Shown: positions 62,167 through 64,000 of the stretch, piece by piece
Layout: each line of letters begins with the position of its first letter
How positions within the stretch are numbered: the first letter of the stretch is position 1
The notes under the pieces: model-generated
The model's database searches: none
What the model was told of the DNA's origin: nothing
Seen by the model: only the letters and a program-made list of their open reading frames with translations
Made by a program: the position numbers and the translations under genes
From: Flavobacteriales bacterium
GTDB taxonomy: Bacteria; Bacteroidota; Bacteroidia; Flavobacteriales_F; PHOS-HE28
Direction: 5' to 3'
Length of the DNA: 64,000 nucleotides
NCBI GenBank assembly: GCA_030584065.1
Contig: CP129489.1
Coordinates: 1,512,640-1,576,639, forward strand

Positions 62167-63432
62167 TCAGCCGTTCAGCTTCTTGCGCAGCAGGTTGAGG
62201 GCCGCCAGGGCGCTTCGCTTGATGACCAGGTCGCGCGTGCCGGGGAAGTAGCCCTTGAGGGCCTCCACGCCATCGGGGCCGGCCACAGCGATCCACACCG
62301 TGCCCACGGGCTTCTCCGGGGTTCCGCCCTCCGGCCCGGCCACGCCGCTCAGGGCCAGGCTCCAGTCCGTGCGCAGGGCCGTGCGCACGCCCGAGGCCAT
62401 GCGCTCCACCACAGGCTGGCTCACGGCTCCGTTCAGCTCCAGCATGTCGCTGGGGATGCCCAGCTCCTCCATCTTCACCGCATTGGCATAGCTCACCACG
62501 CCGCCGGTGAAGTAGGCCGAGCTGCCCGGGATGCTGGTGATGAGGTGGCTGACATAGCCTCCGGTGCAGCTCTCGGCCATGGAAAGGGTCTGGCCGCGCT
62601 CTTTGAGCATCCGCCCCACCACCTGCTCCAGGCGCTCCTCCCCTTCGCCGAAGATGAGCTCGGGGATGAGCCGGTAGAGCTGGTCGGACTTGCGGTCCAC
62701 CCGGTCGCGCGCCCCGCGCGGGTCGTTGTTCGCATAGGTGCTCAGCCGCAGCTTCACCAGGCCGGGGCTCGGCAGGTAGGCCAGCTTGATGCCCTCTTCG
62801 GCGAGGCTGTCCTCCCAGGCGGCGATGCGCTGGGCCAGGTGGCTCTCGCCGAGGCCCGTGGTGAGGATGGTGCGGTGCACGATGGCGGGCGGTGCGAAGG
62901 CCCTGCGGAGCTCGGGGAGCACGTGCTTCTCCATCATGGCCTTCATCTCGTAGGGCACCCCGGGCATGCTCACGAATACGCGGCCGTCGCGCTCGAACCA
63001 CATGCCGCTGGCCGTGCCGCGCTCATTGGGCACCACGGTGCAGGCCTCGGGCAGGTCGGCCTGGGCGAGGTTCACCTCCAACGGATCCCGCCCGATGCTC
63101 TGGAAATAGGCCGCGATGCGCGCCTCGATGTGCGGATGGCGGATGAGCCGCGTGCCGAAGTGCTCGCACAGCACCCGCTTGGTGATGTCGTCCTTGGTGG
63201 GACCGAGTCCGCCGGTGATGAGGACCACGTGCGCCGTGGCATCGCCAAGGGCGTCGAGGATGGCTTGGCGGTCGTCGCCGATGGTGCGCACGCGCACCGG
63301 CCGGATGCCGATGAGCGAGAGCTGCTCACCCATCCACCCGGCATTGGTGTTGATGGTCTGGCCGATGAGCAGCTCATCGCCGATGGAGATCACCTCGGCG
63401 GTGATCTCGCGGGGGGCGCGCGCCTCAGCCAT
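62167..63432 (-). CDS. cinA: CinA family nicotinamide-nucleotide amidase / competence-damage protein
   Basis: 421 residues. N-terminal MoCF-like domain (AEVISIGDELLIGQTINTNAGWMGEQL, VLITGGLGPTKDDITKRVLCEHF) and C-terminal CinA amidase domain (SMAESCTGGYVSHLITSIPGSSAYFTGGVVSYANAVK, SLALSGVAGPEGGTPEKPVGTVWIAVAG). It deamidates NMN and may hydrolyse ADP-ribose, so NAD recycling. Start overlaps the miaE stop by 8 bp. Confidence 0.95.
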   Translation of the reverse strand: MAEARAPREITAEVISIGDELLIGQTINTNAGWMGEQLSLIGIRPVRVRTIGDDRQAILDALGDATAHVVLITGGLGPTKDDITKRVLCEHFGTRLIRHPHIEARIAAYFQSIGRDPLEVNLAQADLPEACTVVPNERGTASGMWFERDGRVFVSMPGVPYEMKAMMEKHVLPELRRAFAPPAIVHRTILTTGLGESHLAQRIAAWEDSLAEEGIKLAYLPSPGLVKLRLSTYANNDPRGARDRVDRKSDQLYRLIPELIFGEGEERLEQVVGRMLKERGQTLSMAESCTGGYVSHLITSIPGSSAYFTGGVVSYANAVKMEELGIPSDMLELNGAVSQPVVERMASGVRTALRTDWSLALSGVAGPEGGTPEKPVGTVWIAVAGPDGVEALKGYFPGTRDLVIKRSALAALNLLRKKLNG

Positions 63433-64000
63433 GCATCGTGGGGGCTTTGCCGTAGCGGCTCACCACCTCGGCCTCGTACGCCAGGAACTCCCTCCAGCGC
63501 TGGTCCACGTCAACCCGGCCGCCGTAGGCCCGGGCAAAGCCGATGAAGGTGGCGTAGTGCCCCGCCTCGCTCTCCATGAGGTCGCGGTAGAAGGCGCGCA
63601 GCTCCGGGTCGTCGCACTCCTGGGTGAGCAGCTTGAACCGCTCGCAGCTGCGGGCCTCGATCATGGCGCTGAAGAGGAGGCGGTCCACCAGGCGCTCCTC
63701 GCGACCGCCCTCCTTGCGCACGAACTGCATGAGCTCGTTCACGTAGTGGTCCTTGCGCTCGGGGCCCAGCGTCCAGCCCCGTGCGTGGATGCGGTCCACC
63801 ACCTGGCCGAAGTGCTCCAGCTCCTCCTGGGCGATGCGGGTGAGCTCGGTGACCAGCTCGCTCAGCTCGGGATAGCGCACGATCATGCTGATGGCGTTGC
63901 TGGCGGCTTTCTGCTCGCACCAGGCATGATCGGTGAGCAGCTCGGGCAGGTCCTGGCGGACGAGCTGCGCCCAGCGCGGGTCGGTGGGGAGTTGAAGGCC
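63425..64000 (-). CDS. miaE: tRNA-(ms2io6A)-hydroxylase-like protein, 5' end cut by window edge
   Basis: 191 visible residues of a MiaE-type di-iron enzyme which continues beyond the right edge. Seen: GLQLPTDPRWAQLVRQDLPE, HAWCEQKAASNAISM, iron ligands in AQEELEHFGQVVDRIHARG, EARSCERFKLLTQEC and MESEAGHYATFIGFA. MiaE hydroxylates the isopentenyl side chain of ms2i6A37 in tRNA. Overlaps cinA by 8 bp. Confidence 0.92.
   Translation of the reverse strand, partial: GLQLPTDPRWAQLVRQDLPELLTDHAWCEQKAASNAISMIVRYPELSELVTELTRIAQEELEHFGQVVDRIHARGWTLGPERKDHYVNELMQFVRKEGGREERLVDRLLFSAMIEARSCERFKLLTQECDDPELRAFYRDLMESEAGHYATFIGFARAYGGRVDVDQRWREFLAYEAEVVSRYGKAPTMHG

Overview
The window looks like a piece of a high-GC member of the Bacteroidota (probably a Flavobacteriales-like lineage). 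Reasons: several secreted proteins end in type IX secretion (T9SS) C-terminal sorting domains; the order rpmB-rpmG-DUF4295-ftsY with rimO nearby is typical of that phylum; bshC, DUF4295, DUF4476, DUF4197 and DUF3667 genes are present; and many starts are preceded by the Bacteroidota -7 promoter element TAnnTTTG rather than by Shine-Dalgarno sequences. The genus assignment is inference. No tRNA, rRNA, CRISPR array, insertion sequence or prophage was recognised.

Layout. 1-5950: the 5' part of pckA, a DUF423 membrane protein, and a leftward four-gene operon of exported proteins (DUF4476 protein, CsgG/TPR lipoprotein, two LPP20-like lipoproteins) with a promoter at one end and a hairpin terminator at the other. 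6078-16683: housekeeping genes (saccharopine dehydrogenase-like, trmN6-like methyltransferase, rimM, DEDDh exonuclease, dapA, DUF6913, ligA, an outer-membrane-like protein, prmC, ribD, an EamA transporter, a thioesterase). 17063-26202: dnaA with a clear terminator, a large GH3/serine-hydrolase fusion, a second thioesterase, DUF4197 lipoprotein, nucleoside phosphorylase, DUF3667 protein and a transglutaminase-like protein. 26208-34557: a T9SS cargo protein with a PA domain, a sugar transferase, a Cys/Met-metabolism PLP enzyme, a tricorn-like protease and a fatty acid desaturase.

34558-43430 is the most accessory-looking part: a leftward run of T9SS cargo genes, two of them reduced to C-terminal remnants, with short identical repeats at their borders, bounded on both sides by poly-G tracts. 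A divergent XRE-like regulator gene is separated from the cargo operon by a cluster of CGCAAC/GTTGCG half-sites. 43509-48910 returns to core genes (LysM/periplasmic-binding protein, guaA, bshC, a small exported protein). 49032-56923 is a rightward five-gene operon: a membrane-anchored papain-like peptidase followed by two consecutive histidine kinase/response regulator pairs that look like an ancient tandem duplication. 57458-64000 holds rimO, DUF4870 and TM2 genes, ftsY, DUF4295, rpmG, rpmB, a SAM methyltransferase, cinA and the 3' part of miaE.

The candidates for something new are (i) the T9SS cargo array with border repeats plus its XRE neighbour, (ii) the peptidase/double two-component operon and (iii) the LPP20/CsgG/DUF4476 operon. 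All functional links are inferences from gene order and motifs.
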